Of a DNA stretch of 64,000 nt, positions 35,667-43,910 are shown one piece after another. Each line of letters begins with the position of its first letter. The first letter of the stretch is position 1. Below the pieces are notes generated by a model. It was not told the DNA's origin. It was given only the letters and a program-made list of their open reading frames with translations, and made no database searches. Source of the stretch: Algoriphagus sediminis (GTDB lineage Bacteria; Bacteroidota; Bacteroidia; Cytophagales; Cyclobacteriaceae); assembly GCF_030403435.1 (NCBI RefSeq), contig NZ_JAUEPH010000002.1, forward strand, positions 434,001-498,000, written 5' to 3'. A program made the position numbers and the translations under genes.

Positions 35667-35731
35667 GGTGCTCGTGGAATCCCTATCATCGACGACACCG
35701 GGTAGATTTAAAAATATTCCTGATTAGGAAT
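35667..35731 (-). promoter_or_regulatory. Candidate attenuator hairpins between hisL and hisG
   Basis: On the minus strand, a hairpin ATTCCT-AATC-AGGAAT (35731-35716) overlaps the leader stop codon and is followed by a short T run. A second stem pairs GGTGTCGT (35699-35692) with ACGAgCACC (35675-35667), one bulged G; in addition ATGATAGG (35689-35682) can pair with the His-codon stretch CCATCAT (35736-35730). These alternatives compete, as expected of an attenuator, but no strong terminator with a long U tract is visible. Confidence 0.4.
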
Positions 35732-35804
35732 GATGGAAATGATGAACTACAGGAAGATGGCATGCCCTGGAGAAAAATGTCTTATTTTTTTTGAGTTTCT
35801 TCAT
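35724..35804 (-). CDS. hisL: his operon leader peptide
   Basis: A 26-residue reading frame starts at ATG 35804 (MKKLKKNKTFF...) and ends at TAA 35724. Five of its last eleven residues are histidine, four of them in the tail VVHHFHHS (codons CATCAT TTC CATCAT). It lies 9 bases after a perfect TAnnTTTG -7 box and 98 bases before hisG. That position and composition are those of an attenuation leader peptide: ribosomes would stall at the His codons when charged His-tRNA is scarce, changing the folding of the downstream RNA. The frame is too short for ordinary gene callers. The mechanism is inferred; the frame and its promoter are seen directly. Confidence 0.85.
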   Translation of the reverse strand: MKKLKKNKTFFSRACHLPVVHHFHHS

Positions 35805-35812
35805 TTCTTCTG

Positions 35813-35842
35813 CAAAGATAGGAATGGTCAATTAACCTCCAA
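35813..35842 (-). promoter_or_regulatory. Bacteroidota-type promoter of the his leader and operon
   Basis: On the minus strand, TTG (35842-35840), a 19-bp spacer and TATCTTTG (35820-35813) match the consensus fully. The leader-peptide ATG begins only 9 bases past the -7 box, so the transcript would be almost leaderless. Confidence 0.85.
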
Positions 35843-35874
35843 GGACTGATAAAGTTTTGTGAATTGTGATTGAC

Positions 35875-36615
35875 CTAGATTTTGTTCGCACGTTTTAGCC
35901 CGGCCAGAGAAAAATCAGCAATGGCTGAATAGCCGTAAGAAGAAGGGTGGATAAGATCCTCAGAGAAAAAAGACTCATCTAGGTCCAATTCTATTGACTC
36001 AAAGACAATACGTTCATCAAGGCTTGCGATTCGTTTCATTTCAGTTCTTAAAAAGCTCCTCTGTTCCTTCAAATAACTTTTCAAAATGGGTGGAAAAGCA
36101 GGGAAAATTTGAACTGGGGGGATATCGGCAAGATAAATCCAATTAGGTTGGAATTGAGAATTTATTTGATCCAAAAGTCTTAAAAGTGCTCTTTGATATT
36201 CATTTGGTGGAGTGAGCTTAAAGCAGTCATTGGCCCCCAAAAAAATAAAAAGTCCATCCACTTTATCTTCAATGGAATTTAGCTGGTGGCGGAATGTTGG
36301 AATAGCTTCTTTCACCCTGATTCCATTTTTTCCAAGATTGATCACCTGTAAATCAGGACCTGCTGTTTCAAAAATTCTGTGCGCTATGGTCCCTTTTGGA
36401 TCTTTGGCGCCTACTCCCGCAGCCGTAGATTCTCCCAGAATCAGATACTTCTTTTCTGAATTTCCCAAAGTCAGAAACTCACTTTTTGCTGGTGGGGTAG
36501 GATACGTCTTCTTTACCTTGTTGGCTTTATAAATAAGATAGGGAAGTACGGGGTAAAGCTTGGCTTGAAAAAGAAAATATGGGCGAGTGGAATTAGCCAC
36601 CGGATTTTTTCGCAC
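35875..36615 (-). CDS. SGNH/GDSL-type hydrolase
   Basis: This 246-residue protein has the SGNH hydrolase blocks: block I LILGESTAAGVGA (GES instead of GDS), block III FLGANDCF, and block V DLIHPSSYGY with the catalytic Asp and His. It should hydrolyse an ester, such as a lipid or acetylated glycan. No classical signal peptide is seen, but residues 12-30 (YFLFQAKLYPVLPYLIYKAN) are hydrophobic and may anchor it. Its start overlaps the end of the SUI1/YciH gene by 23 bases. The substrate is not known. Confidence 0.85.
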   Translation of the reverse strand: MRKNPVANSTRPYFLFQAKLYPVLPYLIYKANKVKKTYPTPPAKSEFLTLGNSEKKYLILGESTAAGVGAKDPKGTIAHRIFETAGPDLQVINLGKNGIRVKEAIPTFRHQLNSIEDKVDGLFIFLGANDCFKLTPPNEYQRALLRLLDQINSQFQPNWIYLADIPPVQIFPAFPPILKSYLKEQRSFLRTEMKRIASLDERIVFESIELDLDESFFSEDLIHPSSYGYSAIADFSLAGLKRANKI

Positions 36616-36958
36616 GATATCCTCCTTTCAAAAGCAGGTCGAGAACCTTGTCCCGATGATCCCCCTGAATTAGAATTTCTCCATCCTTAGCAGAGCCACC
36701 AACCCCACATTTACTTTTTAATTCTTTGCCTAATTCCTTTAGGTCATCTTCAGAACCCACAAATCCGGCCACCAGAGTAACTTTCTTTCCTCCTCTGGCC
36801 TTTTTGTCCAGCATTACTTTTAGGTTTTGCTGAGATGCCGACAGTGTTTCTTCTTCAAGATTAGAATTTTCTTCGAACTCAAAATCGTCATCTGTGGAAT
36901 ACACCATTCCATTGCGATTTTTCCAATCGTTATTTTTTCTACCCATTATCAATTTCAA
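36593..36958 (-). CDS. SUI1/YciH family translation factor
   Basis: This 121-residue protein (117 from the alternative Met at 36946) has the SUI1/eIF1-like domain from about residue 45: LDKKARGGKKVTLVAGFVG and GSAKDGEILIQGDHRDKVLD. The bacterial members (YciH) bind the 30S subunit and are suggested to influence start-codon fidelity. The N-terminal 40 residues are acidic and likely disordered. It lies 19 bases after the Usp gene and overlaps the SGNH hydrolase by 23 bases. Confidence 0.92.
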   Translation of the reverse strand: MKLIMGRKNNDWKNRNGMVYSTDDDFEFEENSNLEEETLSASQQNLKVMLDKKARGGKKVTLVAGFVGSEDDLKELGKELKSKCGVGGSAKDGEILIQGDHRDKVLDLLLKGGYRAKKSGG

Positions 36959-36977
36959 ATTTAGAGGGTGGAAGAAG

Positions 36978-37829
36978 TTATTCCACTTTCAATGTCCAGA
37001 CGGGCCTTTTAGCATGGTTTACCACGTCCTCAGTGATACTTCCCATCACAAGGTGAAGAAATCCAGTACGACCATGTGTTGTCATGGCAATGAGGTCCGC
37101 ATTTATATCATCCGCGAACTCTAAAATTCCAGATTCTTCGGATCTTGAATTATAGATTTCAGCTTTGGCATCCTCGATTCCATGGTTGGATGCAAAATCT
37201 TTGATCCGCTGAATAGACTCTCTGCTGGTTTCAAAATTCCCTGGTGTATTTATATAAACCAAGTAAAGCTGGGCTTGAAGAATATGCTTAAGTCTCTTAA
37301 TTCTTGCCGCTACTTCAGCCGACTCGTTACTAAAATCACTAGCAAAAACAATTTTATGGATATCCTTAGGGTCTGTTTCGCTTTTCACAGTCACCACAGG
37401 GCATGAGGCTGTTCTTACCACTTTTTCAGTATTACTTCCGATCAAAACCTCTTCCATTCCACTTACTCCTTTGGAGCCCATTATTACCAAATCAGGACTC
37501 TCTTCATTTATGCTTTCAGAAATACCCTGAAAAGCATTTCCAAGCTTTATTTTAGCATCAAAGGAGTAGGGCTTTCCGCTGTGTTTTTCTTTCAATTTTG
37601 CAATCTGCTCCTTCCTGTGCTCCATAAGCTCAACAAAAAATACTTGATTTTCAATATCAGGAAACTGCTCTCCGCCACCCATGGTGGTGAAACTAGTGCT
37701 GTTTGGAATTTCCATCACGTGGAGAACTTCAATGTGAATGTTATCCATGGTCTCAGCAATTTTGATGGCGAAATTAAGGGCAAAGTTTGCCTGATCTGAA
37801 AAATCGTAGGGTATAAGAACCTTTGTCAT
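36978..37829 (-). CDS. Tandem universal stress protein
   Basis: This 283-residue protein consists of two UspA domains (about 1-147 and 148-283). Each ends with the ATP-binding pattern G-x2-G-x9-G(S/T): GSKGVSGMEEVLIGSNTEKV in the first and THGRTGFLHLVMGSITEDVV in the second. Tandem Usp proteins respond to energy or redox stress; the function of this one is not defined. It is followed by the SUI1/YciH gene 19 bases later. Confidence 0.95.
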   Translation of the reverse strand: MTKVLIPYDFSDQANFALNFAIKIAETMDNIHIEVLHVMEIPNSTSFTTMGGGEQFPDIENQVFFVELMEHRKEQIAKLKEKHSGKPYSFDAKIKLGNAFQGISESINEESPDLVIMGSKGVSGMEEVLIGSNTEKVVRTASCPVVTVKSETDPKDIHKIVFASDFSNESAEVAARIKRLKHILQAQLYLVYINTPGNFETSRESIQRIKDFASNHGIEDAKAEIYNSRSEESGILEFADDINADLIAMTTHGRTGFLHLVMGSITEDVVNHAKRPVWTLKVE

Positions 37830-37893
37830 AATATTGTGGGTTTTCCTCCAAATTATAGGAAAAAATGTAACTCTAAAAGGACATTTGTCAGAT

Positions 37894-38805
37894 TTATAAA
37901 AAAAGAATTCCTATTCCAAAGCATATTACCCAAAGTAAAGTGGATAGGGCCATTTGCTTTAAAAATGGATCTGTTTGCTTGGAGGTTTGCGCATTTTGTA
38001 CGCCGACTCCTACTTTTATCATCAAGGGAAAAGCCAGAAGAGCAAATAAACCTCCCAGGTTTTGGGTCAGAAGAATGTAGATTGCCAAGGTTATATTACC
38101 AGCTAGGATTAAGAACCAGTTATATTGAATGGCAGCACTGCGACCAATCCTAACGGGAATAGATTTTTTACCAGCATGGGTATCAGACTCTATATCCCGG
38201 ATATTATTGATGTTGAGGACCGAGGTACTGAAGAAACCCAGAGAAATACCAATCCAGATTACTGGTGAAAAGAAATCGCCGCTATGAAGAAAAAAGGTGC
38301 CAATTACCCCAAGAAGCCCGAAAAATAGAAATACCGATAAATCCCCCAATCCAATATAACCATAGGGATTTTTTCCAGAAGTATAGGTAATTGCTGCCCA
38401 TATGGCCAAAAGCCCAAGCAGTAAGAAAATGCCGAAAAGTAGGATACTTTGTAAGGCGAGAAAAATCAACAAAAGACCAGAAATCAATGAAAAAAAACCG
38501 AAGAGATAAATTGCTTTTTTCATCTCTTTAAGTGAAATCAAGCCTGATTGTACAGCTCGAACAGGGCCTTCTCTCTTTTCATGGTCTGCACCGTGAATCG
38601 TGTCTCCGTAATCGTTTGAAAGATTGGAGAGAATTTGTAAAAAAATGGTAGTTAGGCAGGCTAGAAAAAATATGTTCCAACGGAAAACACCCTGCTGATA
38701 TGCAATTATGGATCCGGCAAGAATACTTGCTAGAGCCAAAGGTAAAGTCCTTAATCGAATGGCATGGAGCCAGGCTTGCTTCCTGTCCTTAATTTCTACC
38801 TGCAC
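37894..38805 (-). CDS. menA: 1,4-dihydroxy-2-naphthoate polyprenyltransferase
   Basis: MenA prenylates 1,4-dihydroxy-2-naphthoate in menaquinone synthesis, the respiratory quinone of Bacteroidota. The 303-residue membrane protein has about eight or nine helices of the UbiA family and its two aspartate-rich motifs: NLSNDYGDTIHGADHEKREG, then NNIRDIESDTHAGKKSIPVR. Length and motif spacing fit MenA. It starts 5 bases after the upstream glutathione peroxidase gene ends. Other men genes are not in the window. Confidence 0.95.
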   Translation of the reverse strand: MQVEIKDRKQAWLHAIRLRTLPLALASILAGSIIAYQQGVFRWNIFFLACLTTIFLQILSNLSNDYGDTIHGADHEKREGPVRAVQSGLISLKEMKKAIYLFGFFSLISGLLLIFLALQSILLFGIFLLLGLLAIWAAITYTSGKNPYGYIGLGDLSVFLFFGLLGVIGTFFLHSGDFFSPVIWIGISLGFFSTSVLNINNIRDIESDTHAGKKSIPVRIGRSAAIQYNWFLILAGNITLAIYILLTQNLGGLFALLAFPLMIKVGVGVQNAQTSKQTDPFLKQMALSTLLWVICFGIGILFL

Positions 38806-38810
38806 CTTTT

Positions 38811-39398
38811 TTAAGCTTCTATTAGACTTAAAATGTCCTCATCCAGAGGAGTGACAGAAGAAGGGTAATATTTCAAGAGTTCGCCTTTTTCGTCTATTAG
38901 ATATTTGCAGAAATTCCAGCTAGGTTCTTCGCTATTCCATCCGTTCAATTCCGGATCGCTTAGCCATCTATAAATAGGGTGCTTATCAAATCCTTTAACG
39001 GAAACCTTTTCAAAAACGGGGAAAGTCACCCCGTAATTAGCTGTACAAAACTCTTTAATCTCATCGTTGCTACCAGGCTCTTGGCCTCCAAAATTATTTG
39101 CAGGAAATCCTAGTACTACGACCTTGTCTGAAAAGTTTGAATAAAGCTCCTGAAGTCCCTCATATTGAGGTGTATATCCACATCTCGAAGCTACATTTAC
39201 CACCAGGATTTTTTTTCCCTTGAACTCAGAGAATTTTCTAGTCTTACCGTCAAGGTCCTTCATTTCAAAGTCATAAAAGCTGCTTTCCATGGTTTTGGGG
39301 TTTAAAGCTAAACTTGCCTCCAGTGTTTCTGGTCTTTGAACTGCTTTTTGGCAGCCAAAAAGTACAAACAGGCAAAAGATTAAAATTGAATTTTTCAT
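38811..39398 (-). CDS. Glutathione peroxidase-family lipoprotein
   Basis: From ATG 39398 this is a 195-residue protein with a lipoprotein signal, MKNSILIFCLFVLFGCQ (Cys16). An ATG 21 bases upstream would only place extra residues before the signal. The peroxidase domain has the catalytic Cys73 in NVASRCGYTPQ, Gln106 in FGGQEPGS and the Trp in SWNFCKYLI. The cysteine (not selenocysteine) form usually accepts thioredoxin-type reductants. Its lipid anchor puts it in the periplasm, unlike cytosolic relatives. The start is one base from the end of argS. Confidence 0.9.
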   Translation of the reverse strand: MKNSILIFCLFVLFGCQKAVQRPETLEASLALNPKTMESSFYDFEMKDLDGKTRKFSEFKGKKILVVNVASRCGYTPQYEGLQELYSNFSDKVVVLGFPANNFGGQEPGSNDEIKEFCTANYGVTFPVFEKVSVKGFDKHPIYRWLSDPELNGWNSEEPSWNFCKYLIDEKGELLKYYPSSVTPLDEDILSLIEA

Positions 39399-39399
39399 A

Positions 39400-41190
39400 T
39401 TACATGCGGTCTGGGACACTTATACCTAATAAACCCATGCCCTTTTTGATTGTTTTTGCGGTCATCTCAGAAAGTGCCACTCGGAAAGAAACCAGCAGAG
39501 GATCGTCCTCCTGGAAAATTGCCACATCAGCATAGAATCGATTGTAATCTTTAGCAAGATCGAAAAGATACTGTGCGATTACAGAAGGTGAATATTCCTG
39601 TCCTGCCAGCTGAATTTTCTTTTCAAACTCACCCAGAATAAATATCAAATTCTGTTCGGATTCATGAAGAGATGAAATACCACTAAAGTCGGTGGATTTA
39701 TATTCAATGCCTAATTGCTTTGCTTTTCGCAAAATCGATTTGATTCTGGCATGTGAGTACTGAATAAAAGGTCCCGTGTTTCCCTGGAATTCAATAGATT
39801 CCTGGGGATTGAAGAGCATGCGCTTTTTTGGATCTACTTTGAGTAGAAAATATTTAAGGGCTCCCATTCCAAGAATCTCATAAAGCTCTGTTGCCTGCTC
39901 TGGAGTGAATCCGTCGATTTTTCCCAACTCTTTGGTATGATTTTCGGCAGTTTGAATCATCTCATCCATGAGATCGTCAGCATCTACCACGGTTCCCTCT
40001 CGGGATTTCATTTTGCCGGAAGGCAAATCAACCATGCCATAACTTAGATGAAATAAGCCATCACCATAAGGGCGGCCCAGTTTACGCATGATCTTAAAAA
40101 GTACATCAAAGTGATAGTCTTGTTCATTTCCAACCACATAAACTGACTTATCAAGCTTGAAATCATTGTATTTCAGATCAGCGGTACCCATATCCTGGGT
40201 CATGTAAACGGAGGTTCCATCCCCTCTGAGAACCAATTTCTCATCGAGACCTTCTGAACTCAAATCGACCCAAGTTGATTTATCCTCTTTTTGGAAGAAA
40301 ACTCCTTTCTTCAGGCCTTCTTCTACAATATCTTTTCCAAGAAGATAGGTGTCAGATTCGTAGTAGTATTTGTCAAAAGACACCCCCATCTTTCGATAAG
40401 TCTCTTCAAAACCTTCATAAACCCAGGAATTCATTTTCTTCCAAAGCGCTACCACTTCTGGATCATTAGCCTCCCAAAGCCTCAGCATGTTCTGAGCTTC
40501 CAATAGAATTGGAGCTTCTTTTTCCGCTTGCTCTTTAGATTTTCCTTCGGTTATTAACTTTTGAACTTCTTTTTTGTACTCCTTATCGAAGAGAACATAA
40601 TATTTTCCAGCCAGATGATCTCCCTTGATTCCTAATGATTCGGGAGTTTCATTATTTCCGAACTTACTGTATGCCACCATGGATTTACAGATGTGAATTC
40701 CGCGGTCATTCACTAGGTTTGCTTTAATTACTTCATAACCATTGGCTTCCAGAATCTGCGCTACAGAATATCCAAGAAAATTATTCCTCAGGTGACCCAG
40801 GTGGAGGGGTTTATTTGTGTTAGGAGAGGAATACTCTACCATTACCCTTTGACCATTTGATGGCTTTTGGCCAAAGCTGGGATTACTCCGAATATTTTCG
40901 AAAAGGTCTATCCAGGAAGCATTTCCCAAAACTAGATTTAGGAACCCTTTGACCACATTGAAATCAACCACCTCTGGGACATTATCTTTTAGATACTCAC
41001 CAATCAATCTGGCAGATTCTTCAGGACTTTTTTTAGTGCTACGCAAAAAAGGAAACACCACAAAAGTGTAGGTACCCTCGAATTCTTTTCTTGTCGGTAC
41101 AAGAGAGATTTGATCTTTCGTTAATTCTACCTCAAAATGCTCTTTAAAAGCATTCTGTATCCCGTTTTGGATTGATTCCTGCGTATTCAT
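39400..41190 (-). CDS. argS: Arginyl-tRNA synthetase
   Basis: ArgS charges tRNA-Arg. The 596-residue class I enzyme has an N-terminal Add-1 domain (to about 110), the HIGH-type motif NKPLHLGHLRNN, the catalytic core with YVVGNEQDYHFDVLF, the KMSK-like motif GKMKSREGT and the C-terminal anticodon-binding DALR domain (FIQYSHARIKSILRKA onward). The sequence ends GLLGISVPDRM, the usual ArgS terminus. Gene order argS-arginase is notable for the shared substrate but probably incidental. Confidence 0.98.
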   Translation of the reverse strand: MNTQESIQNGIQNAFKEHFEVELTKDQISLVPTRKEFEGTYTFVVFPFLRSTKKSPEESARLIGEYLKDNVPEVVDFNVVKGFLNLVLGNASWIDLFENIRSNPSFGQKPSNGQRVMVEYSSPNTNKPLHLGHLRNNFLGYSVAQILEANGYEVIKANLVNDRGIHICKSMVAYSKFGNNETPESLGIKGDHLAGKYYVLFDKEYKKEVQKLITEGKSKEQAEKEAPILLEAQNMLRLWEANDPEVVALWKKMNSWVYEGFEETYRKMGVSFDKYYYESDTYLLGKDIVEEGLKKGVFFQKEDKSTWVDLSSEGLDEKLVLRGDGTSVYMTQDMGTADLKYNDFKLDKSVYVVGNEQDYHFDVLFKIMRKLGRPYGDGLFHLSYGMVDLPSGKMKSREGTVVDADDLMDEMIQTAENHTKELGKIDGFTPEQATELYEILGMGALKYFLLKVDPKKRMLFNPQESIEFQGNTGPFIQYSHARIKSILRKAKQLGIEYKSTDFSGISSLHESEQNLIFILGEFEKKIQLAGQEYSPSVIAQYLFDLAKDYNRFYADVAIFQEDDPLLVSFRVALSEMTAKTIKKGMGLLGISVPDRM

Positions 41191-41226
41191 TTTGACTTAC
41201 CCGTTTGGGTTTTCTTGGGGTATTGA

Positions 41227-42177
41227 TTAAAAGTTCTCCACAAGGGAGTTGGTTGTGGTCTCAAGGACATCAAAGGCAATCTCTGCCATAGCATTTTCTG
41301 AATCGAGAGTGGGGTTCACTTCTACAATTTCCCAACAGCAAACCCTTTTATCTTTGATTAATTCAGCATTCAGGGAAATGGCTTCATCCACTGTGAGACC
41401 ATTTTCTACCGGAGTTCCAGTCCCTTTCGAAATATTACTATCAATGCTGTCCACATCAAAGGAAATATAAATTTGATCACAGGATTTTAAGTGTTGAAGA
41501 GCTTCCTCTGCTATTTTTGATACACCCTTCTCTCGTACTTCTTTCGTTTCGAAATTCTTTATTCCGTATTTCTCAATGAGATAATTTTCAGGTTCTTCGG
41601 TATCTCGAACAGAAATAAAAACAATGTCCTTTGGGCTGATTTTTGGAAAATCTCCACCAATACTCTTGATTCTATTCCAATAATCAATTGTTTTTTCACT
41701 AGGCTCATTGAGCTTAGAGTCAAGATTATCTATTCGCGAAACCATAGCCAAAGGCATCCCATGCATATTTCCTGATGGAGTAGTATATGGAGTATGAAGA
41801 TCTGCATGTGCATCTATCCAAATGACACCTAGCCTTTTTTCTGGATGAGCAGCCTTGATGCCCATGATAGTTCCCGCTGCAGTGCTATGGTCACCAGCTA
41901 AAACAATGGGGAATTTTCCATCAAGTCTTAGGAGTTCGACGGTATTAAAGACATTATTCAAAACCTGATAGACTCCATCAATATGTTTGGCATTTGGAAA
42001 CTCATTATCTCTCCAGAGATAATTATTTGCATCAGGCACGTTTATAGGCTCGAACTGGGTGAAAAAGGAGGATTTCTTATCAAGGCTGGCCACTTTCAGC
42101 GCGTCTATGCCCATACTGGCACCTCTCGTACCCGCAGCTAATTCTGATCTAACCTCTACTAGTTTAATTTCTCGCAT
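41227..42177 (-). CDS. rocF: Arginase
   Basis: Arginase splits arginine to ornithine and urea with a binuclear Mn site. The 316-residue ureohydrolase has all metal ligands: His97 in AGDHSTAAG, Asp122/His124/Asp126 in WIDAHADLHT, and Asp241/Asp243 in SFDVDSIDS. The substrate loop PSGNMHGMPLA is the arginase form rather than that of agmatinase. It is divergent from speA across 248 bases, and its likely promoter lies at 42215-42244. Since SpeA uses the same substrate, the two may divide arginine between ornithine and polyamine routes. Confidence 0.92.
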   Translation of the reverse strand: MREIKLVEVRSELAAGTRGASMGIDALKVASLDKKSSFFTQFEPINVPDANNYLWRDNEFPNAKHIDGVYQVLNNVFNTVELLRLDGKFPIVLAGDHSTAAGTIMGIKAAHPEKRLGVIWIDAHADLHTPYTTPSGNMHGMPLAMVSRIDNLDSKLNEPSEKTIDYWNRIKSIGGDFPKISPKDIVFISVRDTEEPENYLIEKYGIKNFETKEVREKGVSKIAEEALQHLKSCDQIYISFDVDSIDSNISKGTGTPVENGLTVDEAISLNAELIKDKRVCCWEIVEVNPTLDSENAMAEIAFDVLETTTNSLVENF

Positions 42178-42214
42178 CCTGAAAATATCTCGATGGTTGG
42201 GTTTATTTTTTGTG

Positions 42215-42244
42215 TAAAAGTAGCCAAAATAGAGCTTATATCAA
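42215..42244 (-). promoter_or_regulatory. Probable promoter of the arginase gene
   Basis: On the minus strand, TTG (42244-42242), a 19-bp spacer and TACTTTTA (42222-42215) match the consensus with one mismatch. It lies in the 248-base gap between the divergent arginase and speA genes, where no other clear site was seen. Confidence 0.5.
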
Positions 42245-42425
42245 CCGGAATATTTGCTGATTTGGCCATTGTTTTATTTAATGAGATGGGTGGTTCGTTT
42301 GCTTTTAAGTTTTCTATCCTTAACCAAACCATTTACAAAACTTAAAATAAAAGCCATACAATTAGATATTAGCATTAAGCAATTTATCAGATATTTGGGC
42401 CTTGTAAACCTGAAAGTATACCATC

Positions 42426-43814
42426 ATGAATAGATACGTTGATTTAATCAAACAGACCTTTGACTTTCCTACCAAGGAATTCACCTTAAAGGACAACAAA
42501 CTGCATTTCAATGATGTCGATTTGATGGAAATTATCGAGGAGTATGGTACACCTCTCAAACTGACGTACTTGCCTAAGATTTCTCAGAGCATTCAAAACG
42601 CCAAAAAATACTTCCAAAACGCCATCGATGAACACGAGTACAAGGCTGATTACACTTATTGCTATTGCACTAAATCAAGCCATTTCAGCTTTGTTTTGGA
42701 TGAATGTTTGGAGAATGGAGCTCATATAGAGACTTCATCGACTTTTGATATTCCTCTGGTCAGAAAGCTTTACGAAAAAGGGAAAATAAGTAAGGATACT
42801 TTCATCGTTTGTAATGGATTCAAAAGAGAGCTTTATAAGCAATATATTTCTGAGCTTTTGAATGATGGCTTTATCAATTGTATTCCTGTGCTCGATAATC
42901 TGGACGAAATAGACTACTATCTGGAACATGTGAAAGTGCCTTTCCAGGTGGGAATCAGAATTGCAGCTGATGAGGAGCCAAAATCTGCATTTTACACTTC
43001 GCGCTTAGGAGTGAGATACAGGGATATTATCAAACTGTATGAAGAGAAAATTAAGCCTAATCCTCGCGTTAGCCTTAAAATGCTCCATTTCTTCATTAAC
43101 TCAGGAATCCGTGATACAGCATATTATTGGTCGGAGTTAACCCGGTTCATCCAAAAGTATGTAGACTTGAAGAAGATGGTACCCACTCTGGATACCATGG
43201 ATATAGGTGGGGGATGGCCCATAAAGACTAATGTATTTTTCGATTATGATTACCAATATATGGCTGGTCAAATTGTGAAGAATATTAAGTGGATGTGTGA
43301 CAAAAACCATACTCCTGAACCTCATATTTTTACTGAATTTGGTAGCTACACCGTAGGGGAAAGTGGTGCGGTTTTATATTCAATTTTGGATGAAAAGCTT
43401 CAGAACGATAAAGAGCTTTGGTATATGATAGACGGTTCGTTTATCACTCAGCTTCCCGATACCTGGGGATTAAATCAGAAGTACATAATGCTTGCGGTAA
43501 ACAACTGGGATGAAACCTACCAGAATATTTCATTGGGGGGCTTGACTTGTGATGGGATGGATTATTATAATTCTGAAGCGCACCAATTCAATATTTATCT
43601 CCCAAAAATCGAAAAAGGCAGACCTCAATATATTGGGTTTTTCCATACCGGTGCCTATCAGGAATCCTTAGGAGGTTATGGCGGAATCCAACATTGTCTT
43701 ATTCCAGCTCCGAAGCATGTGTTAATTGATCGGGATGAAAATGGTAAGGTAACCCATCGGCTTTTTGCTGGAGATCAGGACGAAGAAGGAATGTTAAAAA
43801 CTTTGGGTTACTAA
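42426..43814 (+). CDS. speA: Arginine decarboxylase, short Bacteroidota type
   Basis: This 462-residue PLP fold-III decarboxylase (alanine racemase-like barrel plus beta domain) belongs to a Bacteroidota group annotated as arginine decarboxylase and shorter than E. coli SpeA (about 630). The PLP lysine is probably Lys83 in YCYCTKSSHF; other landmarks are HIETSSTFDIPLV, DIGGGWPIKTN and EFGSYTVGESG, and the active-site strand GGLTCDGMDYYN. It would make agmatine for polyamines. Genes for the following steps are absent here. Specificity for arginine over diaminopimelate or ornithine is by resemblance, not proof. Confidence 0.85.
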   Translation: MNRYVDLIKQTFDFPTKEFTLKDNKLHFNDVDLMEIIEEYGTPLKLTYLPKISQSIQNAKKYFQNAIDEHEYKADYTYCYCTKSSHFSFVLDECLENGAHIETSSTFDIPLVRKLYEKGKISKDTFIVCNGFKRELYKQYISELLNDGFINCIPVLDNLDEIDYYLEHVKVPFQVGIRIAADEEPKSAFYTSRLGVRYRDIIKLYEEKIKPNPRVSLKMLHFFINSGIRDTAYYWSELTRFIQKYVDLKKMVPTLDTMDIGGGWPIKTNVFFDYDYQYMAGQIVKNIKWMCDKNHTPEPHIFTEFGSYTVGESGAVLYSILDEKLQNDKELWYMIDGSFITQLPDTWGLNQKYIMLAVNNWDETYQNISLGGLTCDGMDYYNSEAHQFNIYLPKIEKGRPQYIGFFHTGAYQESLGGYGGIQHCLIPAPKHVLIDRDENGKVTHRLFAGDQDEEGMLKTLGY

Positions 43815-43910
43815 AGCTGGTATTTTTTCCGCTTATCCCAAATCTTGGCAATTTACAACCAAATTGGGTAGTTTCCGTGTGTTAGGATAGAAAGACCCAA
43901 TCTGACAAAA

